64,000 nucleotides of DNA from Istiophorus platypterus (GCA_016859345.1 CM029114.1:15208001-15272000), one strand, 5' to 3'; numbered from the stretch's first letter, positions 1 to 12,753 are shown. The notes: generated from the letters alone by a model not told the origin. Made by a program: numbers and translations.

Positions 1-1104
1 GCAGCTGGTGACCAAGCTCGTGACAGCTCCCATGGCATGTGGGGCAGTCATGGTGCCAACCTCCATGTTCATGGGACAGGTGGTCACTGCATACAACCCC
101 TTTGGTGGGCAACAGGTAAGAACAAAGCCTTATGGCTCATAGAGAAATCAAAGAAACAGTTATGGCATAGATCAGTAATGGGCATGACGTGTGTGTGAGG
201 TACATTATCGTCCACCTGCACAGTGCCGACAGATTATGGTTGGAGTGTGAGGCCCTGGGTGGGGGTGTTTGATAGAAGTTTTAAAGATATATTTTTCTGT
301 TTGTTCCTTAACCTTTTGTCAAATCTTTGAAACCTAGAAATTACTCGAAGACCAAACAAGACCAAAGGCTAGCAGATTATTTGTCAAAAAAAAAAGTTCA
401 CTCCAGGCCTTTTAATTTTTCGTTCCAGTCCAGAAATATCTTGAAAAGTTGGAGAATCCACACAGAGAGAGAATATAATGAGTAGTTGAAGAAACTTAAT
501 GAGAGCAGTCTCTCTAAAACAGTAAATGGTCTTCAATATTCTAAAGAAAACTTTATTTCTTTTTCCTCCCTTTTTTTGTCTATATCCCCCTGTGATCCTG
601 TGTTAACTTCTTTGTCACTTTAGCAGGGAGGGCAGACCCAGACCCTGACTCTGCAACCAGCCCAACCGCCTCAAGGTCAGCCCGACGGCCAAAACCAGAC
701 AGCTGTAGTGGCACAGAGCGGCCAGCAGGGGCAACAGCAACAACAACAATTTCTACAGGTAACAGTAGAGGGCAACAAATATTGATTTAGATAAATATTT
801 TTAAGACAAGCTATCATTTTATTATATATGTTATATTTTGAAAAATGTTTTAATGAGAAAATTAAAAATATATAGATTCTGTAAACAGAAATTACTTTAA
901 GTATTTTGTTGATTTGCATGAGAAGATAAAGAGAGATTCATTGAATTTAAATGATGAAGAGTATTAACATTTTCATTTTCCAACTTTCTTGCACTGCTCT
1001 TCTGTCAGGGCACTCGTCTTCTTCATAGTAACCAGTCTACCCAGCTGATACTGCAGGCAGCTTTTCCACTACAACAACAGGGCACATTCACCCAGGCAAC
1101 ACAC

Positions 1105-1136
<32 letters not shown>

Positions 1137-1143
1137 ACAACAA

Positions 1144-1191
<48 letters not shown>

Positions 1192-1193
1192 AG

Positions 1194-1226
<33 letters not shown>

Positions 1227-1335
1227 ACAATCTCACCACCAGAGGCACCAGCAGCAGCTGAAACCACAGCCCCAGAAACAGCAGAAAGCTCCATCATCGC
1301 ATAGGACTGACACTGTCAGCAGCCAGCCACAATAA
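1..1335 (+). CDS. clock: CLOCK circadian transcription factor, C-terminal exons (5' part outside window)
   Basis: Three coding exons, <1..115, 624..758 (or 627) and 1009..1335, join in phase 0 with GT-AG borders and end at TAA 1333-1335. CLOCK is a bHLH-PAS histone acetyltransferase that pairs with BMAL1 on E-boxes in the nucleus to drive the circadian loop. Only its Gln-rich C-terminal activation region lies here; bHLH, PAS and exon-19 regions are upstream of the window. Recognition rests on the order of family segments: a VPTSMFMGQVVTAY-like segment in the first exon, a Gln-rich middle, a TRLLHSNQSTQLILQAAFPLQ-like segment in the last, then polyQ and HRTD near the end. The polyQ is 29 Q, one R, 12 Q (1105-1230), including 14 consecutive CAG codons. 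The second exon has a tandem TAGCAG acceptor. NPAS2 is the nearest alternative, but it lacks this arrangement. Whether this is teleost clocka or clockb is not decided. Confidence 0.93.
1105..1230 (+). repeat. CAG/CAA polyglutamine repeat in clock
   Basis: In-frame CAG/CAA repeat in the last clock exon. It encodes 29 glutamines, an arginine (AGG, 1192-1194) and 12 more glutamines. The longest pure stretch is 14 CAG codons (1147-1188); CAA codons interrupt the rest and would be expected to slow slippage. Length polymorphism of CLOCK polyQ is known in fish and birds. Confidence 0.95.
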
Positions 1336-3180
1336 AAACTGGAGGAAACTGTATTAAATTAGAAAACCTGGGGACCTGAAACTCCTAAGGGATTGCTGCA
1401 TACATTTGTTTTTGGTCGTATGGCTGCCACAAACTTCCTTTTTCCCCAAGATCGTTGCCCTCCCTTCCTCCAGCTGAAGGAACCGAATCATAGGAAAGAG
1501 TCCACAAGGAACTCACTGAGGATCGTCACCATGGCAACAGGACGAATCGAAATCCACCAAAGGTGGCGCTGTGCGGGAAAACTCCTCCCGCCCCATTGGA
1601 AACCCTGCAAAAATCCAGAGAACACCTTATCCCCATGGTAACGACTGACTTTGTTGTTTTTTTTTTTTTTTGAAGATGTGTCAAAGTGGATTGACCTTGT
1701 ACAGATTTACTGTATGATAAAAAAAAAACAAAACTTGTAAATATCCAGTATAGCCTAACGGGAAACAGAAATGTAGTATTTTATATGATTGCATGGAAAG
1801 AATAACTGTGTAAGCTTTTATTAGTCAATTTTGAAAAATGAATTTTTACTTTGTTCAAGTGTTTTCTGGTCAAAGATGGAGCAATGACATGCTCTCTGAG
1901 ACCCCCTTCTCTGCTCCCACTTCTCTAAAAAAAAAAAAAGAAAGAAAAAAAGTCCACAATAAGGCTTTAAAGTTCTGTCAAGTTTGTGTTAAAAAATGGT
2001 TGGGCTTGGGTTTTTTGTGGAAGTTGTGTTTTTAAACACTGTCTCTGAGACAATAATGGCTCTTTTAACTTTGTAATTACAAATTATGTTTGGCAAGAAA
2101 CTAGATTACAGTTAAACTGAATTATTTGCAGGATGATCACTGTACGTATAACGGGTTTAGTGATTCCAAGTGCCAATAACATAGTCAATTATGTTTTGTT
2201 TTTGTTCTTCTTGAGCAGACTATTCAAAGGCGTATATATTTTTCAACAAAATATTACCCCTAGTAAAGTACATGCGTGTGTATATAGTAGGGATTATTTT
2301 TTAACAATCAGAGAGCCCTATACGTAACAAACAGTATATCCTCAACCTCCTGAAACTTTAGCACTTGATTTGGTTGTGTACAGTAAATCACTGTCGAGAC
2401 CTAGTTGTTTGTTATCTGTGGTGTGATTCTGTGAGCTACTGTGTGTTTTTGGGAATACAATCTTTGTGTGTGTGCATGAGTGGGCATGAGACTGTCTGTG
2501 GTTGTGTGTTTGTCGCCCCTTGTGTCTTACAATAATTGACTTAGTAAGGGTTAGTTGGAGTTGCTGGATGGTACTTGTATTCTCAGGAATGTGGAAAGTT
2601 TTGCTTCTGCCTCAGTCTGGAACCAGACCAGGAAGGATTAGACAGTGATGCTGCAAAGACCAGAGGAAGAAGTGTCATAAAGGGTGTGGTGACTGAATCA
2701 AATCTGACGTAGATGTCTTGGAACCTTGCTTGTTTCCTTATCAAAGCATAAATGGAGACTGACATCTCCAAAGACAGGAGTAAAAATATAGTTGTTTTCT
2801 TTAGGGCAAGGGTAAGGTATGGGATAAAGCGAAGCAGGAATACAGAGCAACCCTTTTTAGCTTTCACTCAGATTGAAATCAGCTGACATCCAGTCCCATG
2901 GTCTTCTGTATCATCAGTGTTTCATCCTTCTTTCTCTTCTTAGGCCTCAGAAACCCTCATGCAGTCCAGTTCACCTGTCTCTCAGTTCTTAAACAGCAGT
3001 TAAAACCAGGACAGGGCCCAGGTCCATTTGAATTAGGATGGAAATGGGCTCAGCTCCTATACTACAATTGTAAGCCATATCAAACAGAAAAGCCTTGGAT
3101 TGGAGGAAGTGTAATGGTTGGCAAAGGAGCTTTTAGAATGTGTTGTTTGTCTCCAAGTATAGTAAAGACTCTGTGCGTGG

Positions 3181-3219
<39 letters not shown>

Positions 3220-4181
3220 GGTGGATGTGTGTGTGTGTGTGTGTGTGTGGGTGCATATAGTGTCTCCTCTTCTTGATCCTACTTCTTGTGTCACTTAGGG
3301 GTCAGTATTGGTTTCCCCTGGTGATAACCAATCAGTTCTTGCGTTGCAGTATAAAGAAATAATTGTAATATTCAAGAAACTTCCTCTTCAAATGGGCTCA
3401 GTACTCTGCAAGCCCATGTGTAGGACAGCTCAACTTGAATACATGTTTGTGTGAGAGAGAGAGTTTGTATGCATGTCACCTGTCATTGTAACCCATTATA
3501 TTTTCATATGGAAAAAGATGTGACTTGAAAAGGATGGATGTTAGGCAATGCAGAGCATTGGTCTCCTGTCAAGCTAAGATATGGAATTTAATTGTTTTTC
3601 AATGGCAGACTGCTCAACAAACATTTATCACAATAACTACACATCAGACCAGTCTCAAATAGTAACCCTCTTAAATAGGTTTTTCATTTAGAATAAATAG
3701 CCATTTGTGTGACTTAGCTGGGACAACTCCTCCTCTTGAGTCTTGCCACAAAAAATAAATAGTTGAAAGATTTTACAGTGAGGGTCTTACTATTCGAACC
3801 AGGTCTTCCACCCATCACATAGCAAATGTAGATCCTCTATAGACTAGTTTGTGTTTAAAGCATCGCCCTAAAGGGTAAAGTTGAAATGTTAATAGTTTGT
3901 GTCACTGATACCCAGCCCAAAGAATGTAAAGGTGTTTTAAAGAGACTAATGGATGTTGTAACTGTTGATTATGGAGAACCTCTAACAGGCTTTGTAATGA
4001 AGGAAAACGAGGGGTGGGAAAGGATATTGTTTCTCAATGCAAATACCCATTTAAAATCTGAAATACAATCTTATTTACAGGCTTTGCATTGTAAAAGAAC
4101 CTCTGAATGTTTCACAATTACAAACTGTCTGTTTCTGTTTTTGCAACAATGATGTTCTGACAACATCTGGTTGGAAATAAA
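1336..4181 (+). other. clock 3' UTR and downstream non-coding DNA
   Basis: No convincing coding exon is visible after the clock stop. The stretch is AT-rich and presumably holds the long clock 3' UTR. Candidate poly(A) signals AATAAA occur at 3692-3697, 3754-3759 and 4176-4181; the last is followed by GT-rich DNA. A (GT)n microsatellite lies at 3182-3249. Which signal is used cannot be told from the sequence. Confidence 0.45.
3182..3249. repeat. (GT)n microsatellite
   Basis: Two GT runs separated by a short GGGGGTGGA interruption, in the presumed 3' UTR or downstream region of clock. Confidence 0.95.
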
Positions 4182-4335
4182 AGAGTTTGAGGTGTAGGAT
4201 ATTTGAAATGGGATGCTACTGACAAGGCAGCAAGGCCCTCCCTCCACACAAATCCACAGATCACCTTTCCACTACACAATTTGGTTCTATAGAGTCCTAG
4301 TTCTAGTATAATACTGTACACATACACAAAGCTAA

Positions 4336-5560
4336 GAACACCAGTATTCAGTGTAAAATGGTGCTATGCTTACCTGTACTGTATGTATGTATATCCCTTC
4401 TTCTGCTCTTGAACTGTGCTCCTTTATCTACCCCAAAGTCAAATGTAATAATAATCAATATTTTGCAGCAAAATGTTTGCTATTATAACCCCGCCCCTCC
4501 CCTCTTGGTCAATTTGAAAATAAAAACAGTTGCAAATATTATATGTGACACTTCTGCTGTAATTCTGTTTTGTTTTAATCTATTAGCCTCTCTAATGGTG
4601 TGGCTCTAAAGATGGCAACATCAGTCCACCACCTTGGTCCAGACTAAAAAATGTTTTTGGGGTTTTTATTTTTGGTCTGGTTTGAGTGAAAAGTCAAAGA
4701 AAATGTTTGGGTTGAGATTAACACTAGGTTTTGTGCAGACCTTCATGTCCTCATAATGATTTAGAGAACTCTGGTGATGCCCTGACCTAACATGTCAAAA
4801 TGCTAATTGGTGCAATCCAAATTCCCATCAGCCTCAGTTTCACTGAGGTGCTGTCTGGTGCTAATTAGCAAGTATTAGGAGGCTAACATGCTAAATTAAT
4901 ATGGCAAAAAATGGTAAACATTATACCTTCAGAAGCTCTGCATATTAGCATGACGTTAGCATTCATCCCAAATCACCAAATAAACAGGAAAATGACAGGA
5001 AATGGATCTTTTCCAGGTGGTTCTACCATCACAGGTACTTTATTATTACAAGTCAACCAACTGTATCAAAACTGCAAGAACCCCAAAATCAGTGTACATA
5101 AGCTCTTTTCTGGCTGCCCTCTCCACAAAAACAGTATCACAACCAAAAGCATTCAGTATTGAAGAAAAAAAAATTCTAAAGGCACATCTCTATTTACACT
5201 GCATACATTTTGGACATAAATCAAGTAAAAATGAGCATACAATCAGTTCTAAACACCTGGCCACAGCGGCTTTGCTAAGGAGACTAAACTAAAGCTATCC
5301 CTAAAAAAACATGAAGCAATACGCCGGCTAGTTTTTCTAAGTCACAGTATTCAAAGCTACAACACACAGGTGGGAATCAGTGTTTCTGTAACTTATGGCT
5401 TTATTTTTTCATCAGAATATATCGCTTGTATGCCACCTTGCTAAGGCTCATTTGTTAAGACTTCAGGTCGCTCATGTTTATTTCCAAGGCCAGTTAAAAG
5501 CAGAGAACACCAGTATTCAGCGTAAAATGGTGCTATGTTTACATGTACTGTATGCATGCA
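4336..5560 (+). repeat. Pair of diverged direct repeats (4336-4390 and 5505-5560)
   Basis: A segment of about 55 bp beginning GAACACCAGTATTCAG is present at 4336-4390 and again, with a few substitutions, at 5505-5560. The copies are 1.17 kb apart in the same orientation. They probably mark two fragments of one mobile element or an old local duplication. The DNA between them includes another repeat (4600-4930) and no gene. Confidence 0.7.
4600..4930. repeat. Degenerate teleost interspersed repeat
   Basis: Contains successive landmarks of an abundant fish repeat as I recall it: a 'ccaccttggtccagact' segment, a 'gtgatgccctgac' segment, a 'catcagcctcag' segment and 'gctaacatgcta'. A copy of the same family in the opposite orientation lies at 49440-49690. 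The class is not determined; the copy is old and has no coding capacity. Confidence 0.55.
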
Positions 5561-5639
5561 TACTGACCATGGCTTTTATGGTAGGTTTGCTGACATCCTC
5601 TGTTTTTTTAATCTAGTGACTCCTGCAGTAAATTAAGAA

Positions 5640-5900
5640 AATTGAAAGAAATAGTTTAGACATTTTGTGATACACACTTTTTTTGCCTTCCTACTGAGAA
5701 ATAGAAGGGAAGTTTCATATCACTCTTACATCTGTGTTAAATATGAAGCTGCGGCCAGGATAGTTATCTTAGCTCAGCACAAAGTCCACCTATCATTGAG
5801 CTTTAGACATGCTAGTAAGCAGATTTTCTTATTGTTGTAAAAGGCCAAACTAGCTGCTTCCCCTTGTTTCCTGTCCTTATTCTAAGTTATGCGGCTCCAC
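5640..5900. repeat. Degenerate teleost interspersed repeat (second family)
   Basis: Resembles a common teleost repeat with the segments 'gaagctgcggccagg', 'tatcttagctcagca' and 'aaactagctgcttcc'. Related stretches are at 25590-25800 and 27255-27510. Non-coding; class unknown. Confidence 0.5.
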
Positions 5901-6924
5901 AATCAACATGAGACACGAGACCGGTCTTATCTAATTCCCATCAACAAAACATTTAATTGTATTTTCCTAAAATGTAGTATTGTTTGTTTTAAATCTGAAA
6001 CAAAAGGTCTCTTGTAGTCTTGTCATCAGGCTCCAACTCTGATTATCAATGCGTCAGTCCAATAACCTCCCCCAAGGTCAGGTATTTACTCGTACTTTAA
6101 GTCTCTGTTTTCCCAAAAGCATTTTAAGATGTAATCTAAGGCTGAATCTGAGCCAAAACTCCTCCACCTGCTGATGTATCTGATGGGCGGTTAGTGCTGG
6201 AGTCTGCTCTATATAGACATGCACCTAAAATACCCACCACAAAGATCAATATTCCAATGGGAAGATTAGATAGAGGCCAATACTAAGAGCCCGCTGCAGG
6301 GTTGAATATTTACAGTATCTGTGTATGTGTGTCTGCGAGTGTGTGTGAGTCAGGAGAAAGGCCAGCATTTAAGAGTTAGTGTGAGTTAGTGAATGCATTG
6401 TTTAAAGTCTACAGAATGTATTTGGCTTTTGTAGTTTGTGCAATAAAAGGACAGAATGATTGGGGGGATGTATAGCGGTGCAAATGCGCGTATAAATGTC
6501 CCTGTGACCCTTTTTCAAACCACCCGCTACACCCTCACCCTACCCGCTTCCATTCCGTTTGTGCATTCACGTGGAGGCTCTGCCACACTCTGTGCCATTC
6601 CAGGCCAATTAGCAGGGAGTGGAAGTGGGTTATAAAACCCCCCAGCAGCGAGTCTACATCGATGCTGACCTACTGAGTACATGCAACGCCTGCGTTGTGT
6701 TCGTCATGGAATTCACTCCATACAAATGTAAGTTCCGTACCGCTTATTAGTGCTGTGTATAACTGAAGCATTTTGTTCACTACCATTATCATTGTACCTA
6801 TCGTTATGAAGGGTTGCGACAATTCCTGTTTCCGCTGATGAGAGAAGAAAGTTCCTCCCAAAGCTTCCTGCTGTGTTTATATCCCACACCTTAATGAAGA
6901 CTAAATACCTGGGTTTCCCAACCA
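5901..6924. other. Non-coding DNA between clock and kit
   Basis: No exon-like ORF matches a known family. A TATAAAA at about 6632 followed by a short ATG ORF ending at GTAAGT was examined and not accepted as a gene. This stretch may include the distal kit 3' UTR (minus strand). Confidence 0.4.
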
Positions 6925-7060
6925 GTCAGAACTGAAGAAGCCTCTTGGATGAGAGGTGAAAGGGCTTCAAGATCTACAACCAAGTCCACTTGCCCTCGAC
7001 TTAACTTTTTCTTGGATAACTATGACCTGGTTGGCTGAGAATCTTCACAAACTAAATGAA
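6925..7060. repeat. Interspersed repeat fragment near the kit 3' end
   Basis: A segment carrying 'gaagcctcttggatgagagg', then 'caagtccacttgcc' and 'ggataactatgacctgg' matches my memory of a sequence found many times in fish genomes. It lies about 100 bp past the kit stop codon, so it is probably within the kit 3' UTR in antisense orientation. Confidence 0.5.
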
Positions 7061-7163
7061 GCCGGCCTCGGTTTGGTGTGATTGTGACTGCAAACAGGGT
7101 CGCACTTGGAGTGAGGGTGGGGAGGGTCCGGTTTGAGAAAGGCCCAGTGTGTATATGTGCGTG

Positions 7164-9303
7164 CTAGACATAGTCCAGGAAGACATCGGCCGTGCTCTGC
7201 AGTAAAGGCTGGGTGGGTGCTGTCGTGCTGCAGACAGAGCTCAGCCTCCGTGATGACGCCCTCTGCTGCTCTGGAGGACCTGGAGCGTTGCTCAGTGTCA
7301 GGTAAACCTGAGAAACAACACAGATCTGTGTTTTGTGGAAGTTTTGAAAACGCCGTTGTGTCCTGTCAGTATCTGCCTTGTCATTCTTTAGGAATGACAA
7401 TATGCCACACAAGAAAAGAGGAAATAACGTGTAGTTCTCTTGTTTCTTATGTACTTACGTTCTTGGTATTTTCAGACAGCAGCAGTTCAGTCCTCTCCAC
7501 CAGTTTCCTGAAGGAAGGTCTTTTCACCGGATCATGGTTCCAGCAAGACAGCATCATGTCATACCTACAGAAGTGAGACTGGGATTAGTTTCAGCAGAGG
7601 GGAATGTGGTGGCTTCTGCTAAATACAGATCCTATGTACAGAGGAAGTGCAGCCAGTATAAAAAAGGAAGGTGAGTAAAGTGGGTAAAGAATCCAGCTGG
7701 TGACTTAACATCTTTCCCAAAACCAATGTATAACCTTTTTGTTGCACCTACATACATGATACATTCATGATATATTTTTATGTTATGTCACACTAGGCTA
7801 ACAAAATCCAGCCGGTGAACATCATAAGTAGCCACCAAAAGTGCATTTATTCATATGTTATTTCATAGTGTATTCGTAATCATAATAAAAGAGACAGTGG
7901 TTATAATTATAGCAACAACAACTAGTCATTTAATCAATTAGTCTACTGCCAAAAAAAAATTACATGGCAAATATTTTGATGATTGATTATTAATTTAAGC
8001 CATTAGCAAAAATGCCAGATGTTCACTGGTTTCAACTTTTCCGATGCGTCTCTGTTGGTAAAACAAAGCAACTAACTTGATGACACCTTTTCTGACATTT
8101 AATGGACAAAGCAAACGATCAATCAATTGAAAAAAAAAAATCATAAATTATAATCCCAAAATGGGAACACTTACATCTCAATGGGTGCGAACTCAGGCCT
8201 GCTCATCCTGTGGCCCTCTTGAATCATCCTATAAAATGCGGAGCCCACCTGCATCCCAGGGTAGGGGCTGTTACCTGAAAACCAAATAGAAAAAATTCTT
8301 GGATTATAATGATGATAATTCCAGGAGTTACATTATGCATCAGAATTAGTAGGATTTTATATGATTTACTCCACTAAGTGATTTTGTTACTTAGGAGCAC
8401 AAACAGAGCCTCTAATAAGGCGCCTGTCAGCTCGAATGGATAATGATAACAGCTCGGACATTATGAAACAGATGCAACAGTATAGCTCTAACTGGAAATG
8501 TTACCCAGAGAGAAGATTTCCCAGAGCAGGATGCCATAGGACCACACGTCACTCTCAAAGGTGTAGACACAGTCAAAAATACTCTCGGGAGACATCCACT
8601 TGACTGGCAGACGAGCCTGAAGGAGGAAGAGTCATGTTCCCTTGTTTTTCATTCATAAAAACCATATTTCTTCTCCAGAAAGGTTATTTTTTTCATATTG
8701 TGTTGAAAAACAGAGTTCGTGAGCAGGAGCTTTTTCTGTTAATTCTTTTCCTCCATTTCTAATAATCGAATGGCATTTTCTCATGCAAATAAAGCATATG
8801 CTTTCCATGTACATACTCTGCAAGAACTATGTATCAATTTTCCGAGGAAGACTGTGACATGAGGTTAAAAGCATTGCAAAAAAAGCTAGGCAAAGGACCC
8901 TGAGATTTTTTGATGCACATACTCATCCTAAGGTCAAGCTCACCTCATGCATTATTTTGGCATACTGCGTTGTCCAGGAATGGAAAGGAGAAGTATGCGT
9001 GTCAAAGCTTCCTTTTTGATTTGCAGTGAAAAGGGAAGGAAGGAAGGAAGGAAGGAAGGAAGGAAGGAAGGAAGGAAGGAAGGAAGGTCAGAGAGAAGGA
9101 GTGACAGAGAGACTCACATTGCCACGGAGCACATAGCTGGCGTCGGTGGTGATGTCGCGTGCCAACCCAAAGTCACAGATCTTTGCCACTCTGCCGTGAG
9201 TCAGCAGAATGTTTCTGGCAGCAAGATCCCTGTGGATACACTACACACGCGCGCACAAATACACACATATTTGCACCCACACACACACACACACACACAC
9301 ACA

Positions 9304-9346
<43 letters not shown>

Positions 9347-12300
9347 ACAAGCACACACATGAATACAAGCAAACACAAACACGGAAATGAGTATTGACAT
9401 TGTAACGAGCTACAGCAGTGATGAATGACAGGCAGCACCCACATGCAAATGAGGCCAGTTAATCTTGTTTCAAACACAAAAGCCAAATTGACAGCACCTC
9501 ACACAACACAAAAATGAACTGAACAATATGTATGACAAAGAGTAGAAAATGAAATCACCTCCCCCCCCAGGATTTTTCATCAGTAAACCAAGGTTTTACA
9601 GGAGTACTGGAAACGCAAGCCTGGGTGTTTTCAATATGTTTTGTTTGTTTATTTTCTTTCAATTTATTTAAGTGTGACATTGGTTTATAAAACTGTTAAG
9701 GTTGCAGATACTGTTAACGGTAAAACACACTTGGCAAAAAAATTACTCATACACAAATTTATGTTCTGTGTTGCACTCTGAGTATTGACATGCAACTGAC
9801 AGGTTATTCATCAGGTTTCATCAAGTTTGTTACAATACAGCACCATGCATATTTCAGACAGCCTGGTACAGCAGCAGGCCTCTCTTCATGGGGGGGTCAG
9901 AACTAGATGTTAGCGACTCAAATTTATTGAGAATTACATGAGCCTTGTACTGACATAGATAAATACAGTAATAAAAGTCGTTTTTTATGTAAAATACTAA
10001 AGTAAAGACACAGGCCACTATTGGCATACCATTTAAATGAAGTAAAACATATATTTAAGAGGATATTAATTGTAATACTCTCTAATAATAGTATATTAAA
10101 TATATTTTATATTTTAAATTTATTAATCAAAGTCTAGACATGAAAGGGTAAGTAGTGCCTAATTTAATGAAAGAAACAAAAGAGCAGGTAGAGAAAATCA
10201 GTCAAAGGCAGACAAGAAGGCAAGGTTTTCAATTTAAAATATAAAAATAGCTTAGATCATGAGGAAGCTGCTTCTACCTGCTTGCAGTGTAAGATCTACT
10301 GTTAATGCAGCTTCCCAGTGTGTAGTACTGACTTTGTCTTCATTATTAGCTGACAATGTAGAGCATGTTGGCCCTAAGCCAAACTTTGATTTATAAACTA
10401 TAAGCAGTATGTTTAAATCTCTTCTGTAATTGCTCTATAAATACGTCTTACGTTCTTGGAGGTAATGTACTCCATTCCTTTGGCAACCTGGTAGGAAAAG
10501 CTGAGGAGATCTTCAGCGTCCAGGGACAGCTCATCGATGTCATCTAGACAAAGATCAAAATTTCGGCTTTAGTGAATGAAACCAGGGTTTAAACAGACTT
10601 CAGTGCACTGTCGCGGTGCATGACGGGAAATGTGGCGAGAGGGTTTTCTTTTACCTGACTGGGAAGACCGTTCTTTCTCAGAGGGACGCATGGGTATATA
10701 TCCTGTACCAGTCACCTCTCTGCTTCACAAACACAAATGCATGTAAGTATTACATCGGACATGGTTTGATCAGTTTTTGATAGTAAATACTGCTGAGGAT
10801 GCACACACCTTGTAGGCTCAGCTTGGTTCAGGACGTTGCGATAGTAACCATCACCAGCTTGGGAATTGAGAAAGGACGTTCTTTTCCTGCGCAGGAAGTT
10901 GAGGAGGTCACCATAGCAACAGTACTCAGTGATCACCAGAATTGGGCCTGGCAGGATCCAGAGATAAAAAAGAAACCTCACTCACTGACTGTTAAAGCAC
11001 TTGCAACAATGGAAAAGACACAGAAACCCAAAACTCTAATAATGCATCAAAAGGAAAACAATATGACCGACACAGGGCAGGACATGCGTAATGCCCTCAG
11101 ACAGATTTCAACAATATGTGTGTGTCTAAAGGCTGATCTCAGTACTCTGTGTTAAAACATGTCATACAAATTTGCATCAATATCTTTTAATCGAGTTTTT
11201 TGATGCCCCAAAACATCTTTACAAAAACATCCAAAGCGTTCAGCATTTCCCACTAATAACGTACTCATGCACACTTATGTGGAATCCAATCTAAATGCCA
11301 CATAATAATCAGTGTCGATGGCTGGACAAGTAGATAATATTGATCGACTGCGCAGAAAATTTGCGACCGGTCAAAGTACATCACGTCTTCGCATCTGAGC
11401 TGCTTCATACTCACTGCTCAATATCTGATTTTTAACAAAAGGACCGTTCTGCCTCGGCATGACAGCAGAAGAATCAAACGTGTCTATGGTTTCAACACAG
11501 TTATCCAAACAGAAATCATCACCACAGAGGAAAACTGTCACTAGATGAATAAAACCCGATAAACTAATGAAAGTAGAGTCAGTTTGCAGTCGTCAGCCAG
11601 ACCTAAAGAAATCAGTTTCTCTACTGGGTGATCTAAGCTCGCCAACCATGTTGCTCACCTCCGAAGGTGCAGGCTCCCAGCAGGTTAACAATGTTCACGT
11701 GGTTTCCAAGGTAACTGAGAACCTTCAGCTCCGACATCAGTGCCTCCTTCTCCGTGGAGTGAGCATTGGCTGGGGTGACATAATCACAACATCTATATTT
11801 GTTAAAGCTGAGGCATCAATGTGTTGGTAGCATTTTGTAGATGGTCGAGGTGGAGGTAGCTTTAGCTGCTTTATTTGCAGTAAGGTAGTTTTCAGTCCAG
11901 CGGCTGCCAACCTTAGGGTCGCAAGAAAAACCCGGGGGCTTGTGGGATGATTAATGGGATGGGAAAAAGGAAGAAAACAGAGTTGTATTCTTTGCTTTCG
12001 GGAGAAACTTTTTACCTCTTTAGGTCTGAAACAATGGTTTAAATGACACTTTAAAGGGGAAATCAGACAAATCAGCCAGAAAAGGTTGGTAACCAGAGGT
12101 TTAAACTTTAACAGTTGTATTTTATTTCCTTTTTGTTTTGGTTGTAAAATCTTAATTTGAAGAGTAAATTTTAGAGACATGTAGCCGAGTAAAAAGTGCC
12201 TTCTGAATGTAGTGAAGTAGAAGTAAAACGTAGCAAAAAACTACAATACTAATTAGAGATACCTTAAAATTATACTTAAAGAGTAAATGAACAGCCCCTG

Positions 12301-12707
12301 ATAATCTTCTTTTTGCTGACCTTCAGTGGTTTAACTTCTCATCATGCCGCAGTGTGTTTTTGCAGTTGTAATAAAGAACACTTATGACCACATCTCTCAG
12401 TTAAGCTGTGGGCGATTAGGAGTTAATCAAGCTGGAAACTTTCAACCGGAGAAGGCAACAAAACATTGCTTTACCTTGGTGTTAAGTTAGTCTTTAAGTA
12501 CAGTACTTGAGTAAACGTAATTTGTTTCTGAATACATTAGTATTGCTGTTGCTTGTTACAACACACAGACAAAGGGACAGATCAGTAAACTTACGTTTGA
12601 GCATCTTAACGGCAACAGTTGTAACAGTATCTGCAGAGCAGAGTCCATAAGCTGTGGCCCTCACCACCTTCCCAAAAGCCCCAGAGCCCAGGGTTTTACC
12701 TGTAAGA

Positions 12708-12753
<46 letters not shown>

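Noticed and set aside
1088..1297. Alanine/valine-rich minus-strand frame
   Set aside because: It is the reverse reading of the clock CAG/CAA polyQ tract; the plus-strand frame has splice sites and clock homology.
6632..6730. TATAAAA followed by a short ATG frame ending at a GTAAGT donor
   Set aside because: It encodes only seven residues with no recognisable family, no matching downstream exon, and lies beside an interspersed repeat. Probably chance.
9159..9486. Thr/His and Cys/Val repeat frames
   Set aside because: Readings of the (CA)n microsatellite next to kit exon 17.
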